Notes under the pieces: generated by a model | What the model was told of the DNA's origin: nothing | Databases searched by the model: none | What the model saw: the letters and a program-made list of their open reading frames with translations, nothing else | Made by a program: the position numbers and the translations under genes | Assembly: GCA_041660405.1 (NCBI GenBank) | Contig: JBAZWL010000024.1 | Span: 7,120-71,119 of the forward strand | Direction of reading: 5' to 3' | From: Taibaiella sp041660405 | GTDB lineage: Bacteria > Bacteroidota > Bacteroidia > Chitinophagales > Chitinophagaceae | DNA: 64,000 nt | In this document: positions 24,854 to 34,173 of the stretch, in pieces | Numbering within the stretch: position 1 is the stretch's first letter | Layout: every line of letters starts with the position of its first letter

Positions 24854-26164
24854 TCAATTCATGGATAAGGGCGTTCCCTTGTAGAATTCATATATTTTAA
24901 GATACATGGCGGCATTGTACTTGGCTTGTATGAATTGTTGTAGTCCCTGCACGTATAAATTGCGCTGCTGGATATAATCTACCATATTGGCAGATCCTAT
25001 TTTCAGTTCTTCGCTGGATATACGAAGGGCTTCCTCATTATATTTCATTTGTTCTTTGGCGCTCTGGTACTGGTTCTGGCTGTTGAGTGCATTGAGATAA
25101 GCTTTCTCTACGGTTTGCGACACGCTTATCCTGGTATTATGAACATCCAGTTCTGCCTGTGCTATCCCGATCTTAGCCTTTTCAATATTGGTCTTGTTTA
25201 CCCTTCTGGAAAATAAAGGCATCGAAACCGATACGCCTGCCTGTTGGTAAAAATTATTGTTGAGATTATAATTGGCAGTATTCCCAAGATTGGAACCTAA
25301 TCCTGCCGACAGAGAGACAACGGGCAAGTAGCCTGATCTGGCTTTGGATAGATCCAGTTTGCTGGATTGTAACCCCAGTTCACTTATTTTTACATCCGGC
25401 AAGAAGTCTGTTGCGACAGACTGTACCTCCTGTAAGGGAGGAAGTATGGCTACTGAAAATAAAGTATCCGGTTGCTGTACCTCGAAGGTCGTATCTGAAG
25501 GCAGTAATAATAATTGTTTCAGGCTCAGCTTATCCAGTCTTTCGGTACTCAACGAGGTGGCCAGGTTGTATTTATCTTTGGCCAGCTGGGCCTCCAGCTG
25601 CACCACATCTTTTTTAGCTGCACTACCTACATCGAACTTTAGCTGCATCTGTGCCAGCTGTGCTGCCGAAGTGCTTACAAGGTCTGTATTGTACCTGATG
25701 TTTTCTTTGTCCAGCAATATATTCAGGTATGCCTGGGTGATCTGCAGATTTATATTGTTTTTTCCCTGTTCGAGGAAGAGGTCCGCACTCCGGATGGCAA
25801 TTTTCTTTTGCTCAATATCCTTTTGCAGGTAACCGCCGTTATATAAAGTCCAGGAAGAACTGACACCAGCATCACCACTTGAGTTGATCTCGCTGTCTGT
25901 ATTGAATGTCGTTCCGGTATGGTTGAACGTCATATTGCCATTGGCGTTGAGATTAGGTAATACTGCAGCCTTGGATTGCAGGTAACTCTGGTTACTGGTT
26001 TCCTTGCTCAGTTTCAGGGAATTTATGCTATAGTTATTGGCTTCCGCATACTGGATACAATCCTCTAGTGTCCAGGTTTTTTGTGTGGTCTCCTGCGCTA
26101 CTGTTCCCAAAGGCAAAGAGGAGCACAGGAGACTGATACTATAAAACAACAAATACTTTTTCAT
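24854..26164 (-). CDS. TolC family outer-membrane efflux protein
   Basis: 436 residues with a signal peptide (about 1-23, ending GTVAQ) and two OEP repeats rich in long helices (about 35-220 and 240-430): TWTLEDCIQYAEANNYSI is the usual first helix, and AKDKYNLATSLSTERLDKL is part of the periplasmic coiled coil. It provides the outer-membrane duct for the pump. First gene of the operon, divergent from the LytS-like kinase across 245 bp that should hold both promoters. Confidence 0.92.
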   Translation of the reverse strand: MKKYLLFYSISLLCSSLPLGTVAQETTQKTWTLEDCIQYAEANNYSINSLKLSKETSNQSYLQSKAAVLPNLNANGNMTFNHTGTTFNTDSEINSSGDAGVSSSWTLYNGGYLQKDIEQKKIAIRSADLFLEQGKNNINLQITQAYLNILLDKENIRYNTDLVSTSAAQLAQMQLKFDVGSAAKKDVVQLEAQLAKDKYNLATSLSTERLDKLSLKQLLLLPSDTTFEVQQPDTLFSVAILPPLQEVQSVATDFLPDVKISELGLQSSKLDLSKARSGYLPVVSLSAGLGSNLGNTANYNLNNNFYQQAGVSVSMPLFSRRVNKTNIEKAKIGIAQAELDVHNTRISVSQTVEKAYLNALNSQNQYQSAKEQMKYNEEALRISSEELKIGSANMVDYIQQRNLYVQGLQQFIQAKYNAAMYLKIYEFYKGTPLSMN

Positions 26165-26409
26165 CTCAGATCAATTTCTGATACAAAGAAAAACAGGAAT
26201 AAATGGCCATAAAAATCAATTAGATGTACCGGCCTGATCTCCCGCTATACACCTGTTTTTTGCCGTTGAATCCGGATGTTCATCAAAAGGTCGAGGTCAG
26301 ATGGTTTGGCCGTTATATTCTCCCTTTCCGGAGGTGAAAAACCGCCAGCCGCAGATTAATAACGGTATTGTGGAAAGGTTTTTTTAATCTTGCGGATTAA
26401 ACGTAACGT

Positions 26410-27474
26410 ATGGGTATTCCGGCTTCCACACGAAAATTTACTGTGCTGATCAGTACAGGTATATGGGTCCTGCTAGGGCTGATCCTATTGGTATTCCAGC
26501 CTATGAGCTGGGGTATAAAAATTCCGGCAGTATTTATTGTAAAACAGGCCATCCATTTTGTACTGATGATCTGCTTTTATTATATCAATGCAAAGCTTAT
26601 CGTTCCCGAAACCCTGTTCCGCAACCGCATCTGGCTTTTTGTTTTATGGATTGTTGCAGCTACAGGACTGGCGCTACTGGTCAGCGAACAGCTGAATAGT
26701 CACCTGAAAGTCTTTGAAGCTATTGCAAAGTTGATGGGTCGCAATATGCCCAGGCGTCCGGGTGGTATTGACTTTTTTATTACCATGACGTCTTTGCTTA
26801 CCTTGGGTGTCAGCACCTCGGTGGCCTCGTTCAGCCGCTGGCAGCGGGATGCCTTATTGCGCCAGGAGCTGGAAAAAGAAAAGGTGAAATCGGAACTCTC
26901 CTTCCTGAAAGCGCAGATCAATCCGCATTTCTTTTTCAATACCCTTAATAATATTTATTCCTTGTCTTTTATTGATGTGCCTGCTTCACAGGATGCCTTA
27001 CTGAAGCTTTCACGTATGATGCGTTACTTGTTGTACGAAACGCAGAATGATACCACTATGCTCAGTAAGGAATTATCCTTTGTGCGGGATTATATTGAAC
27101 TGATGAAGCTGCGTATGCAGGAAAGTACCAAACTGGTTTACCAGGAGCCTGAGGTCTACGAAGACCTGCAGGTGGCACCCATGTTGTTATTGCCCTATAT
27201 TGAGAATGCCTTTAAACACGGTATCAGCGCGTTGGGACGCAATGAGCTGCTGATAGACATCAGGGTTGCAAAACAGGAGCTGGACATGGTTGTGAAGAAT
27301 AATATTCATGCCAACGCGAATACGGAACACACCTTCCAGGAGCGCAGTGGTATCGGTATGCAGAATACCTTACGCCGGCTGGAACTGTTATACCCGGGAA
27401 AATATAAACTGGAAATTAAGAATGGTGATGAAAGAGAAACCTATAGCGTTCATTTAACATTAGATCTGTCATGA
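26410..27474 (+). CDS. LytS-type sensor histidine kinase
   Basis: 354 residues. Four membrane segments within about 1-145. The His_kinase domain (PF06580 type) has its phospho-acceptor in AQINPHFFFNTLNNIY (about 168-183), and the HATPase part has PMLLLPYIENAFKHG and RSGIGMQNTLRRL. It overlaps the response regulator start by 4 bp (ATGA), so the two form one unit. Its divergent position next to the efflux operon suggests it controls that pump or senses its substrate. Confidence 0.93.
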   Translation: MGIPASTRKFTVLISTGIWVLLGLILLVFQPMSWGIKIPAVFIVKQAIHFVLMICFYYINAKLIVPETLFRNRIWLFVLWIVAATGLALLVSEQLNSHLKVFEAIAKLMGRNMPRRPGGIDFFITMTSLLTLGVSTSVASFSRWQRDALLRQELEKEKVKSELSFLKAQINPHFFFNTLNNIYSLSFIDVPASQDALLKLSRMMRYLLYETQNDTTMLSKELSFVRDYIELMKLRMQESTKLVYQEPEVYEDLQVAPMLLLPYIENAFKHGISALGRNELLIDIRVAKQELDMVVKNNIHANANTEHTFQERSGIGMQNTLRRLELLYPGKYKLEIKNGDERETYSVHLTLDLS

Positions 27475-28196
27475 AAATAAAATGTATCGCAGTGGATGAC
27501 GAACCGCTTGCCTTAAGGCTGGTTGCCGCTTTTGCAGAGCAGACACCCTTCCTGGAGTTGGTAAACAGTTATTCCAATGCTATTGATGCCCTCGCTGCTA
27601 TTGAGCGGGATCATATTCAACTGTTATTCCTGGATATCCAGATGCCGGATCTTAATGGTATGGAGCTGGCGCGAGTACTGGCTGCCGTTAACAAGCCTCC
27701 GCGTATTGTCTTTACCACGGCGTTTAATCATTTTGCGATCGAAGGGTATAAAGTAGATGCACTTGATTATCTGCTGAAACCATTTAACTACGAGGAGTTT
27801 TTAAGGGTGGCTACCAAAGCAAAACATTATTTTGAATCCGGTGTACAGCCAATGCCAGCAGTTACTCCTGCCGAAGAAGACTTTCTTTTTGTAAAGGCAG
27901 ATTATAAAATGCTCCGGGTCGATTTCAATAATATAACCTTTATAGAATCGGTAAAGGATTACCTGAAAATACACCTGGCCGACAGGGCCAAACCTTTGAT
28001 GACTCTAAGCAGCCTGCGATCCATTGAGGAAAAACTACCGCCTTCCCGTTTTTTACGCATTCACCGTTCTTTTATTGTGGCTACGGACAAGATCGATGCC
28101 ATTACCAAAAACAGTGTGCATATCGGTGATGCCAACATTACTGTAGGTGAACAATATAAGGATGCCTTCAGGGAATTGATGAACCGATGGATGTAA
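27471..28196 (+). CDS. LytTR response regulator
   Basis: 241 residues. Receiver domain 1-120: acidic pocket AVDDEP (8-12), phospho-acceptor Asp55 in LLFLDIQMPD, Thr in FTTAF and the conserved Lys in LLKPF. The C-terminal LytTR DNA-binding domain covers about 140-241 (ITFIESVKDYLKIHL, FLRIHRSFIV). Partner of the kinase encoded immediately upstream. Terminator at 28253. Confidence 0.94.
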   Translation: MKIKCIAVDDEPLALRLVAAFAEQTPFLELVNSYSNAIDALAAIERDHIQLLFLDIQMPDLNGMELARVLAAVNKPPRIVFTTAFNHFAIEGYKVDALDYLLKPFNYEEFLRVATKAKHYFESGVQPMPAVTPAEEDFLFVKADYKMLRVDFNNITFIESVKDYLKIHLADRAKPLMTLSSLRSIEEKLPPSRFLRIHRSFIVATDKIDAITKNSVHIGDANITVGEQYKDAFRELMNRWM

Positions 28197-28252
28197 TGAT
28201 TTGTTCAGCGGTAGTATAAATTAGCTTGTATAGCTATCTGTTTTATTGAAAT

Positions 28253-28287
28253 AAATAATCCTCTCCAGTTTAAGAAGAGGATTATTT
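28253..28287. terminator. Bidirectional terminator after the LytTR regulator
   Basis: AAATAATCCTCT paired with AGAGGATTATTT, loop about 11 nt, between convergent genes. Confidence 0.8.
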
Positions 28288-28310
28288 CGGCCTTGTCTGG
28301 TTAACTATAA

Positions 28311-28853
28311 TTACTTGCGATGGCCTCTGCCATTGTCATGTCCATTACCACGTCCATTATCATGTCTGTTATCGTTCTGATGTCCCCTTGATCTGTTATC
28401 CGGTCCACCTCTGTTTTGCTCTTTTTTCCACTGTGAGTGTTGTGGATGTTGTCTGCTTTGATAATATCTCGTATCCCTACTGTCTCTGATTACAGGTTGG
28501 TTGTGCATACTTCTATAGCGGGCATATTCACGTATATGAGTCCTGTTATAACGGTAAGGACTGGGTTGATTCACCACTACTTTATAGGTGTTGTATAAGT
28601 TGTAGCTCCTGTACCTGGAAGGTAATGAACGTCCATAAATCCAACGACTGCCGCTCAGATAAATGAATTGTCCTCTCATCACGTCATAGTAGCAATTGAT
28701 CTCAGGCAGATAATAAAAGTTCACATAATCGTAACCGGTAGGCCCCCAGGCGGGTTGATTGCCTATATTGATATTTACACTCACCTGGGCATTTGCTTCT
28801 TTAGTGGCAACCATTCCTGTGACAAGGAATAATGCTATCATTAACTTTTTCAT
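28311..28853 (-). CDS. Secreted basic hypothetical protein with His/Asn/Gly-rich tail
   Basis: 180 residues: signal peptide 1-22 (ending KEANA|Q), a compact domain (about 23-95) with VSVNINIGNQPAWGP, YYLPEINCYYD and GSRWIYGRSLPSRYR, then a low-complexity basic tail repeating HDNGRGNGHDNGRGH. The first domain is a familiar short secreted Bacteroidota domain that covers the periplasmic face, but I know no function. The basic His-rich tail could bind metals or polyanions (inference). Confidence 0.75.
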   Translation of the reverse strand: MKKLMIALFLVTGMVATKEANAQVSVNINIGNQPAWGPTGYDYVNFYYLPEINCYYDVMRGQFIYLSGSRWIYGRSLPSRYRSYNLYNTYKVVVNQPSPYRYNRTHIREYARYRSMHNQPVIRDSRDTRYYQSRQHPQHSQWKKEQNRGGPDNRSRGHQNDNRHDNGRGNGHDNGRGHRK

Positions 28854-29211
28854 CTCTATAAAATTTTGAGGTTAACTGTTGGATTTTCTTTCCGCCTTTT
28901 CCTGATACTTTGACTCGGGGTTATTGCCTTCGTTTAGTCTGATGTAAGCATTTCGACAAATAACCACTTTTCAGCTGCGAATGGGCTTATATAATGAATA
29001 TTAAAAGATTGGTAAATTTTCGGGATAAGATCAGGTTTTCAGACTCCTCAATTGCTCCGTTTCTGTCAGCCATCAGCGTTTTTTCTGCAAAAATTTCTAA
29101 AAGATCTACCGCTTTATATCAAAAAATGTCAATTTGTCAAGAATCCCTTAATTGGAATAACCTTTGCTCTGTATTCCTCTAGATTTAAACTGATCAAAAT
29201 TTTATAGCCTT
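28854..29211. other. Intergenic region upstream of htpG
   Basis: 358 bp between the secreted protein gene (minus) and htpG (plus). A possible htpG promoter is TTTG at 29133-29136 with TAaccTTTG at 29158-29166, 46 bp before the ATG. A 62-codon frame at 28994-29182 has no family-like features and is probably spurious. No CIRCE-type inverted repeat is seen. Confidence 0.45.
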
Positions 29212-31107
29212 ATGCAGGAAAAAGGAAATATATCCATACACACGGAAAACATCTTTCCGATCATTAAAAAGTTTTTATACTCCGACCACGAGATATTTCT
29301 TCGTGAATTGGTGTCCAATGCCGTAGATGCTTCTCAGAAGCTGAAACGTCTTTCTTCCCTGGGAGAAGTAAAAGGTGAAATTGGTGAAATGAAGGTTTCG
29401 ATTTCTTTTGACGCAGAAAAAAAGACCATTACCATAAGTGATCGCGGTATTGGTATGACGGCTGAAGAGATCAAAAAATACATTAACCAAGTGGCTTTTT
29501 CCGGTGCTACAGAATTCATGGAGAAATTCAAGGAAGCTAAAGATGCCAACGAGATCATTGGTAAATTCGGTCTGGGTTTCTATTCTGCTTTTATGGTTGC
29601 CGACCAGGTAGAATTGAATACTTTATCATACCAGGAAGGTGCACAACCCGCTCGTTGGACTTGCGATGGCAGTACTGAGTTTGAAATTACGGATGGTGAT
29701 CGTACTGAACACGGAACAGATATTATCCTGCATGTAAATGCCGATTCAGAAGAGTTCCTGGACGAATATAAATTGCGCAGCATACTGGATAAATATTGCC
29801 GCTTCCTGCCGGTGCCCATCCAGTTTGGTACTAAAACAGAAAGAGAGCCTGATGGTGAGGATGAAGAAGGTAAACCTAAGTTTAAGGAAGTTGAAGTTGA
29901 CAATATCATCAACAGCACCACACCTATCTGGACCAAGTCTCCTTCTGATTTGACTGATGAAGATTATCTGAACTTCTATCGTGAATTGTACCCGATGTCG
30001 GAAGAACCGTTGTTTTGGATTCATCTTAATGTAGATTATCCGTTCAATCTTACTGGTGTTTTGTATTTCCCTAAAGTGAAGAACGAATTTGAAATACAAC
30101 GCAACAAGATCAAATTGTTCAGTCGCCAGGTATTTATTACTGATGAGGTAAAAGATATCGTGCCTGAATTCCTGATGTTACTGCATGGTGTGATCGATAG
30201 TCCTGATATACCGCTGAATGTGTCCCGTAGCTTTCTGCAGGCTGATGGCAATGTGAAAAAGATCAATAATTATATTACTAAGAAAGTAGCCGACAAGTTA
30301 AGCGAACTGTTCAAAGCAGACCGTAAAGCTTACGCAGAAAAATGGAGCGATATAGGTTTGTTTGTGAAATATGGTATGATCACAGAAGAGAAATTCTATG
30401 ATAAAGCCAAAGACTTTGTATTGCTTGAAAATGTAAAGAAAGAATACTTTACCCTGAATGAATACAAGGAAAAAGTTGCGCCTTTACAAACAGATAAAAA
30501 CGAAACTGTTGTTTACCTGTACAGCAACGATCCCGGTAAGCAACATACCTTTATTGCCACAGCGGAACGCAAAGGATATGATGTAATTCAAATGGGTTCA
30601 CCGATTGATACCCACTTCATTTCCCAACTGGAGCAAAAGCTGGAAAAGACTTCGCTGAAACGTGTAGATGCTGATGTAGTTGATAACCTGATTGAGAAGG
30701 ACGAAAAGATTGAAAGCGTACTGTCTGAGGATCAAAGCAAACTGGTAAAAGAATTGTTTGAAAAAGCCATTAATAAATCTACCATGAATGTAGAAGTTAC
30801 CGGTCTTCACCCTGAAGAGCTTCCGGTAACCGTAACCATGGATGAATTTATGCGTCGCATGAAAGATATGGCTAAAACCGGTGGTGGCGGTATGATGGGC
30901 TTCTATGGCAATCTTCCTGACAACTATAAAGTATCGGTAAATGGTAACCATAAACTGATCCGTCGTATGTTGGACGAAAAGGATGCTGAAAATCAAAGCC
31001 GTCTTGCCCGTCAGGCATTCGACCTGGCCTTATTATCACAAGGAATGCTTACCGGTGCCGATCTTACTGAATTTGTAAACAGAAGCGTAGAGCTGATAGG
31101 CGCCTAG
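29212..31107 (+). CDS. htpG: Molecular chaperone HtpG (Hsp90)
   Basis: 631 residues, normal bacterial Hsp90 length. The N-terminal GHKL ATPase shows ELVSNAVDASQKL (catalytic Glu and Mg-binding Asn), DRGIGMT, GKFGLGFYSAFMV and EHGTDIILH. The middle and C-terminal dimerisation domains follow. It acts as a cytosolic ATP-driven chaperone under heat and other stress. Monocistronic, with a good terminator at 31132. Confidence 0.96.
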   Translation: MQEKGNISIHTENIFPIIKKFLYSDHEIFLRELVSNAVDASQKLKRLSSLGEVKGEIGEMKVSISFDAEKKTITISDRGIGMTAEEIKKYINQVAFSGATEFMEKFKEAKDANEIIGKFGLGFYSAFMVADQVELNTLSYQEGAQPARWTCDGSTEFEITDGDRTEHGTDIILHVNADSEEFLDEYKLRSILDKYCRFLPVPIQFGTKTEREPDGEDEEGKPKFKEVEVDNIINSTTPIWTKSPSDLTDEDYLNFYRELYPMSEEPLFWIHLNVDYPFNLTGVLYFPKVKNEFEIQRNKIKLFSRQVFITDEVKDIVPEFLMLLHGVIDSPDIPLNVSRSFLQADGNVKKINNYITKKVADKLSELFKADRKAYAEKWSDIGLFVKYGMITEEKFYDKAKDFVLLENVKKEYFTLNEYKEKVAPLQTDKNETVVYLYSNDPGKQHTFIATAERKGYDVIQMGSPIDTHFISQLEQKLEKTSLKRVDADVVDNLIEKDEKIESVLSEDQSKLVKELFEKAINKSTMNVEVTGLHPEELPVTVTMDEFMRRMKDMAKTGGGGMMGFYGNLPDNYKVSVNGNHKLIRRMLDEKDAENQSRLARQAFDLALLSQGMLTGADLTEFVNRSVELIGA

Positions 31108-31131
31108 ACCTCATTAGAATGTAGCATATTC

Positions 31132-31170
31132 AAAGTTGCCAGCTTTTTAAAAAGTTGGCAACTTTATTTT
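31132..31170 (+). terminator. htpG terminator
   Basis: AAAGTTGCCagCTTTTT paired with AAAAAGttGGCAACTTT, then ATTTT, 25 bp after the htpG stop. Confidence 0.85.
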
Positions 31171-31235
31171 ATACCAAAGGCAATCTCAATCGAATAGCAC
31201 TTAAATTTGCGAATTGTTCAATACCCAATATTGCT

Positions 31236-31284
31236 AACTACACTTAGCTACTTATAACTGACCACTTACAACTTACCACTCAAA
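31236..31284 (+). repeat. Short word-repeat tract (CACTTA/TAAC words)
   Basis: Tandem variants of AACTACACTT, AGCTACTTAT, AACTGACCACTT, ACAACTTACCACT lie directly before the 31288 start codon. This is a direct-orientation relative of the intergenic word repeats seen elsewhere in the window. Confidence 0.45.
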
Positions 31285-31287
31285 AAA

Positions 31288-32328
31288 ATGATAGACCACG
31301 AAAGTGCCGATATAAAAAGTATAGCCGTTCATAAGGTAGGTAATAAACTTACCGATGATGGTATTCATCTCTCCAAAGAAGTAGTGAAATTTGAAGATGC
31401 TTATACACCAACGGTTTTACTGAAATATTTCATCACTCCTTTTAACACCAGCGAGCTTTATCGCTTTACGCATCCTACCGATCTTTCCTTGAATGAAGTG
31501 TATACTTATGTAAGTAAGATCTTTGATCGGCCGGAAGCATTGCATCAGCAATCGATTGAGATCGCTAAACATTTGTATGAACAATCGGTACACCCCAAAG
31601 TGAGTTCGGGAGAATTGTGTGTTTGCTATTTTACAGGATTAATTATAGAGGAGCGAACCATCAGGGCAATCGGTATTTTTAAATCGGAGAACAAAGACAC
31701 TTTTATAAAGATCGATCCCACCAGCGATGATTTTAAGATCCGGTACGATGATGGTATTAATGTAAATAAACTGGAGAAGGGTTGTCTTATTTTTGATGAT
31801 GAACGGGAAGGCGGTTACCGCTTGTGTATGATTGATTCGCAACGATCAGGCGATGCTCAATATTGGAAAGATAATTTTCTAAGTATAAGCCCGATCAGTA
31901 ATGATTATCACAATACTAAAGACTTTTTAAGCATAGCCAAGAACTATGTTACCAAACAACTTACGGAAGATTTTGAAGTATCAAAAGCAGACCAGATAGA
32001 CTTTCTGAACCGATCAGTAAATTACTTTAAACATCATGATACTTTCGATAAAGACGATTTTGTAGAAGAAGTATTCCAGGATAAAGGTATCATCAAATCC
32101 TTCAATTCCTTTGATGAAAGTTATCGTGCTGATCATGATATTGAGCTCCAGGATGCTTTTACCATTTCACCTATGGCGGTAAAAAAGCAGGAACGTATTT
32201 TTAAAAGTGTTTTAAAGCTGGATAAAAATTTTCATATTTACATTCATGGTGATCGTGAACTGATAGAACAGGGTATAGATGACGATGGCCGTAAATTTTA
32301 CAAAATATATTTTGAAGAAGAATCCTGA
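31288..32328 (+). CDS. 37-kDa nucleoid-associated protein (NdpA/YejK family)
   Basis: 346 residues of the NA37 family: ADIKSIAVHKVGNK at the N-terminus, LCVCYFTGLIIEERTIRAIGIFKSENK in the first third, EGGYRLCMIDSQRSGDAQYWKDNFL, and FHIYIHGDRELIEQG near the end. Members bind the nucleoid; the molecular function is poorly known. The downstream Crp gene overlaps its last codons, suggesting co-transcription. Confidence 0.88.
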   Translation: MIDHESADIKSIAVHKVGNKLTDDGIHLSKEVVKFEDAYTPTVLLKYFITPFNTSELYRFTHPTDLSLNEVYTYVSKIFDRPEALHQQSIEIAKHLYEQSVHPKVSSGELCVCYFTGLIIEERTIRAIGIFKSENKDTFIKIDPTSDDFKIRYDDGINVNKLEKGCLIFDDEREGGYRLCMIDSQRSGDAQYWKDNFLSISPISNDYHNTKDFLSIAKNYVTKQLTEDFEVSKADQIDFLNRSVNYFKHHDTFDKDDFVEEVFQDKGIIKSFNSFDESYRADHDIELQDAFTISPMAVKKQERIFKSVLKLDKNFHIYIHGDRELIEQGIDDDGRKFYKIYFEEES

Positions 32329-32905
32329 TCCGATATCACAGTTGAAATACCTGGTTGATACCGTTCATCCTTTGGGTGATAAAGATTGGGCTGCATTGGC
32401 TGCAATATGGCAACCCTTTACTGCAAAAAGAAAAGAGATCATAACAGTAGCAGGAGAAAAAGAGAAGTATCTCTATTTTGTTGTGGAAGGTGTACAGCGT
32501 GTCTATTATTTTGACGAAGAGGGTAGGGAAGCTACACTGGTATTTACTTATCCTCCATCATTTGGTGGTGTGCTGGATGCTATGCTGTTGCAGCAACCAT
32601 CACGATATGTTTATGAAACGCTTACTTCATCTGTATTTTTAAGGGCTTTATACACCGACCTGGAGCAGCTTATGGGATCCAGTATAAACATTGCAACCAT
32701 GATCCGTATCGGGCTTGCAAATGCAATGTCCGGCTTACTGGAAAGGTTGGTAGAAGTGCAGTCATTTTCTTCCGAAGATAAATTCCGAAAATTAATGCAA
32801 CGTAGCCCGCATTTATTACAACTGGTACCACACAAATACATTGCCAATTATCTGGGCATTGATCCGACTAATTTCAGTAAGCTAATTAACAGGATCAGGA
32901 TTTGA
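32279..32905 (+). CDS. Crp/Fnr family transcriptional regulator
   Basis: 208 residues: an N-terminal cyclic-nucleotide-binding-like jelly roll (about 20-130; YLYFVVEGVQRVYYFDEEGREATLVFTYPP) and a C-terminal HTH (about 150-208; HKYIANYLGIDPTNFSKLINRI). It is typical of the Bacteroidota Crp-like regulators next to small stress genes. The ATG at 32279 overlaps the previous gene by 50 bp. A TTG at 32312 (MKKNPDPISQ) would reduce this to 17 bp and is an equally good start. A DinB gene follows at 32977. Confidence 0.87.
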   Translation: MTMAVNFTKYILKKNPDPISQLKYLVDTVHPLGDKDWAALAAIWQPFTAKRKEIITVAGEKEKYLYFVVEGVQRVYYFDEEGREATLVFTYPPSFGGVLDAMLLQQPSRYVYETLTSSVFLRALYTDLEQLMGSSINIATMIRIGLANAMSGLLERLVEVQSFSSEDKFRKLMQRSPHLLQLVPHKYIANYLGIDPTNFSKLINRIRI

Positions 32906-32976
32906 AAATCATGGTTTTTACCAATAATTACCTTCTGTGATTCATGGAGTTTTGCATCGTAATCAAAAGATAAACG

Positions 32977-33522
32977 ATGAAAGAAATATCAAAAACATTA
33001 TTGCTGGATCAGTTGGAAGCCAGGATAGAACTACATCTGAAGACGGTAATATCTTCTTTTCAAAACCGGAGTGAAGCTGAATTACTTAAGCCAGCGGCTA
33101 ATGGTGGCTGGAGCATTGCCCAATGTCTGGAACATTTAAATAGCTATGGCCGATATTATTTACCAGCCATACAAAAAGGTATTCATGCTTCGAAAGATAC
33201 TGTAGCGCCAACATTTAAAAGTTCCTGGTTAGGTGCTTATTTCACGCGGTTAATGGAACCGGGCACTAAAAGTAAGGCCATGCAATCTCCAAAAGAACAT
33301 AAACCGCAGCCTGATCTTGATGCGGCAAAAGTAATAGCTGAATTTATTGAACAACAGGAACTACTGCTTACTCTGATAAGACGTGCTGCAGTAAAGGACT
33401 TAGGTAAGATCAGGATACCCATATCTATTGCGCAATGGATAAAGCTTAAGTTAGGAGATGTGTTTGGATTTGTAGTAGCCCACAATGAAAGACATATACA
33501 ACAGGCTAAACGGAATGTGTAA
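32977..33522 (+). CDS. DinB family protein
   Basis: 181 residues, four-helix-bundle DinB fold. The metal-binding His positions are visible: WSIAQCLEHLNSYGRYY (about 45-61) and VVAHNERHIQQAK near the C-terminus (about 165-177). DinB/YfiT proteins are often thiol-dependent S-transferases or metalloenzymes; the substrate is unknown. It follows a Crp/Fnr gene by 71 bp and may be its target. One of four DinB-type genes in 11 kb. Confidence 0.85.
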   Translation: MKEISKTLLLDQLEARIELHLKTVISSFQNRSEAELLKPAANGGWSIAQCLEHLNSYGRYYLPAIQKGIHASKDTVAPTFKSSWLGAYFTRLMEPGTKSKAMQSPKEHKPQPDLDAAKVIAEFIEQQELLLTLIRRAAVKDLGKIRIPISIAQWIKLKLGDVFGFVVAHNERHIQQAKRNV

Positions 33523-33560
33523 TATATTGTAGCATTGATACAAGATTAATGGCACTCTGT

Positions 33561-33568
33561 TATCTTTG
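33561..33568 (+). promoter_or_regulatory. -7 box TATCTTTG of the 33592 GNAT gene
   Basis: Exact match to TAnnTTTG, 23 bp before ATG 33592. It rules out the in-frame GTG at 33568, which would lie on the box itself. Confidence 0.6.
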
Positions 33569-33591
33569 TGACGTACATATTCCAAAAAAGC

Positions 33592-34137
33592 ATGAATAAT
33601 CCTTTTCCCATCGAAATAGTTAAAGTTGACTTAGCAGATATAGACCAGCTAATAGCAATTAGCGTGGATACTTTCCAGGAAACATTTGGCGGAAGTAACA
33701 GCGCTGATAACATGGATAAATATATCAACGAAAGCCGTTCTCCTGAAAAGGTGATGTGGGAGTTGAGGAGATCAGGAGCTGAATTTTATTTTGCGAAAGC
33801 AGAAGATGGTGAGATTATAGGCTATCTTAAAATTAATACAGGCCACGCCCAGACTGAACCGCAGCCTTACAATTTTATGGAGATTGAACGTATTTATGTA
33901 CGGAACAGTTATCATGGGAAGAAAATAGGCTTCCAATTGATGGACTTTGTTTTTCAAAAAGCGGAAGAAAAAAATAAGCAAACCATTTGGTTAGGCGTAT
34001 GGGAACATAACCTCAAGGCTATACAATTTTATCAAAAGCTAGGCTTCGTTGCTTTTGATAAACACTCCTTTATGTTGGGAGATGACGAGCAGACGGACAT
34101 TATGATGAAAAAAGAGATGAAAATACGTATTGTGTAA
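33592..34137 (+). CDS. GNAT family N-acetyltransferase
   Basis: About 181 residues from ATG 33592 (MNNPFPIEIVKVD). Acetyl-CoA loop in RNSYHGKKIGFQLMDFVFQKA; C-terminal WLGVWEHNLKAIQFYQKLGFVAF is the standard beta-bulge and last helix. The central phrase ERIYVRNSYHGKKIG and the final F.LG..QTD pattern resemble the YpeA/spermidine-type subgroup, but the acceptor is not known. It has its own -7 box. Confidence 0.9.
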   Translation: MNNPFPIEIVKVDLADIDQLIAISVDTFQETFGGSNSADNMDKYINESRSPEKVMWELRRSGAEFYFAKAEDGEIIGYLKINTGHAQTEPQPYNFMEIERIYVRNSYHGKKIGFQLMDFVFQKAEEKNKQTIWLGVWEHNLKAIQFYQKLGFVAFDKHSFMLGDDEQTDIMMKKEMKIRIV

Positions 34138-34173
34138 TAGTGTTATTTTTGTTCTTCTCTAAAACATTATATC

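Noticed and set aside
28994..29182. 62-codon frame upstream of htpG
   Set aside because: No recognisable protein features, and it runs across the probable htpG promoter.
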